From Rutidosis leptorrhynchoides (Eukaryota; Streptophyta; Magnoliopsida; Asterales; Asteraceae): a stretch of 64,000 nt of DNA. Below the pieces are notes generated by a model. That model was given only the letters and a program-made list of their open reading frames with translations. It did no database searches and was not told the origin of the DNA. The translations under genes were made by a program, and so were the position numbers. The stretch is taken from contig NC_092340.1 in the NCBI RefSeq assembly GCF_046630445.1, positions 18,082,001 through 18,146,000 on the forward strand. Direction: 5' to 3'. Of this stretch, positions 62,796 to 64,000 are shown piece by piece (positions within the stretch are counted from its first letter, which is position 1; each line of letters begins with the position of its first letter).

Positions 62796-63214
62796 TTGAA
62801 GGTAGCATGTATATTTCTCTATTTGACTTAAACCCTCGGAATTGGCTTAATCAATTGGAACTTCTCCATGCAGATGCTCGGCAACATGCAAACCTCCTCT
62901 TTACAAGAGGATTACCCCTGCGGTCCAGCAAGGTAATCTATTTCCTCCATGATATTGACGATAACATGTATCATTCTCTTCTTTTCTTGATTATATTTAA
63001 CTTAATTTAACTTAATTTATATAATCAACAAGAGAATAATATCGTTCATCGTCAATATCATTGAGGAAAAAGTTACCCTGATCGACTGCGAGGGTAAGTC
63101 CTCTTTTAAAGATAGTATTTTCTTGATGCCGCGCATCCGCATGGGAAAGTCCAACTGGTCGAGCAGAGTTCGATTGTTTAAGTCAAAACGAAGAATATAC
63201 CTATTACCTTCAAG
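62796..63214. repeat. Inverted duplication of a coding fragment (hairpin)
   Basis: The left arm (about 62796-63000) and right arm (about 63005-63214) are imperfect reverse complements meeting at an AT-rich centre near 63003. The left arm reads SLFDLNPRNWLNQLELLHAD on the plus strand. The right arm on the minus strand reads FDLNNRTLLDQLDFPMRMRG. Both arms thus carry the same piece of an unidentified gene, and a transcript would fold into a stem of about 200 bp. Confidence 0.68.
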
Positions 63215-64000
63215 AAAGGTTGCAAAAATCGGAAAAATCGGCTGAGTTCTCGCTGAGAATCGTTTTAGAGTTGCTGCTGAGTTCTCGTTTTATCGGCCAA
63301 AAAATCCGTCAATGACCGATAAATTGAGTTTCTCGGCCAAAAATCGGTCAAATCGGTTAAATCTCGGTCAAATCGGTGAAATCTCGGGTATCATAAAAAT
63401 TATCCCAAGAGTTAACGCAAGTCAACCGCTGAGAACTCCTAGAAATGGTCCTGCCGAGAACTCCCCTGTTAAGCTCATTCTCAAACTCCTCCATATCAAA
63501 CAAATCAAATTGCTGCTCATAAATTCTTATAAACGGTTGTCTTTTCCACGCAGCATCGAAAGTAGCACGAAACACCACAACATATTGAATGATTCGACCA
63601 TCTTCCCAATGGGGAACGATAATATTATTTTTCTGATCATCTTCTATAACATGATTTTTCATTACCATAACCAATTGGTTCCAGAACCTTGAGAGATTAA
63701 GTATGAAAAAGCTAACATAACCTGTTAGTAACTTGAGCATACACAAGATGATCTCTAGCAAAATGATCAGAGATGATTTTAGCAGAGGAAAATTCATCAT
63801 TAGAGTTCATCATTGAATTCATTAATAGCAAGATGACCTGTTTAAAAGGTAAGATCTGCACCTTGTAATGCATTATCAGAAAAATGTGGATCTTGAAGAA
63901 TATTTCTTTCTTCTAAATTGATGACATTCAAAATCCTTATAAAGAAAACATCTACTAAGGCGCGATCCAGTTTCTGAATGTTATTTTAAGGATTTTGAAT
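63215..64000 (-). other. MITE-like debris and an unrecognised minus-strand ORF
   Basis: About 63212-63470 is dense in CTCGG/AATCGG motifs and begins GGTTGCAAAAATCGG, resembling the hAT MITE at 60073-60758; its right end is not defined. The minus-strand ORF 63357-63800 reads VPHWEDGRIIQYVVVFRATF and FIRIYEQQFDLFDMEEFENE before running into that debris. It has no motif I know and is probably another scrap of the local gene family. Confidence 0.4.

Noticed and set aside
1-64000. CRISPR array, tRNA and rRNA genes
   Set aside because: The DNA is plant nuclear; no regularly spaced repeat array and no rRNA-like or clear tRNA-like sequence was seen by eye. A tRNAscan run would settle short tRNA genes.

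Overview
The window looks like nuclear DNA of a eudicot plant. It is AT-rich, its genes carry short exons with GT-AG introns, and most of its length is Ty1/copia, Ty3/gypsy, Helitron, LINE, MULE, hAT and Harbinger debris. The F-box/DUF295 gene and the style of long-LTR elements remind me of Asteraceae (sunflower family), but that is inference. I could run no database search.

Layout. 1-2330: 3' part of a Ty1/copia element with its LTR. 2555-3016: fold-back element. 3073-3800: Helitron-type debris with tandem repeats. 4056-7271: an F-box/DUF295 (KIB1-4 beta-propeller) gene with a probable 5'UTR intron, one in-frame TGA and a frame change at an 18-base G run. 8343-8518: exon relic. 9668-10800: LINE 3' part. 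10924-11380: solo LTR. 11789-13956: a complete six-exon TRM1 tRNA methyltransferase gene, intact except for one in-frame TAA at codon 52. 14275-14856: small Helitron. 16055-28560: one large LTR element with ~3.5 kb LTRs and almost no coding capacity (LARD-like), with a second LTR element nested in its 3' LTR. 29596-30654: broken Myb/SANT-like ORF of the type tied to PIF/Harbinger transposons. 31657-34511: Helitron end and degenerate telomere-like repeats split by a Mutator-like element with a 9-bp target duplication.

34512-54664 appears to be two Helitron shells, each opened by an LTR retrotransposon: a rearranged copia (36278-42446) whose two outer ends are both U5 ends in inverted orientation, and a Tat-type Ty3/gypsy (46693-53329) carrying an antisense ORF region. 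55690-56642 holds exons of an unrecognised decayed host gene. 57657-58771 is a LINE ORF1 with the first codons of ORF2. 60073-60758 is a hAT-type MITE. 62796-63214 is an inverted duplication of a coding fragment that would fold into a hairpin.

Only two host genes are substantial, the F-box gene and TRM1, and both carry disabling-looking differences. There is no operon-like organisation. The strongest unusual observations are the copia integrated through two U5 ends, the ~3.5 kb-LTR non-coding element, and the near-perfect TRM1 gene with a single stop.
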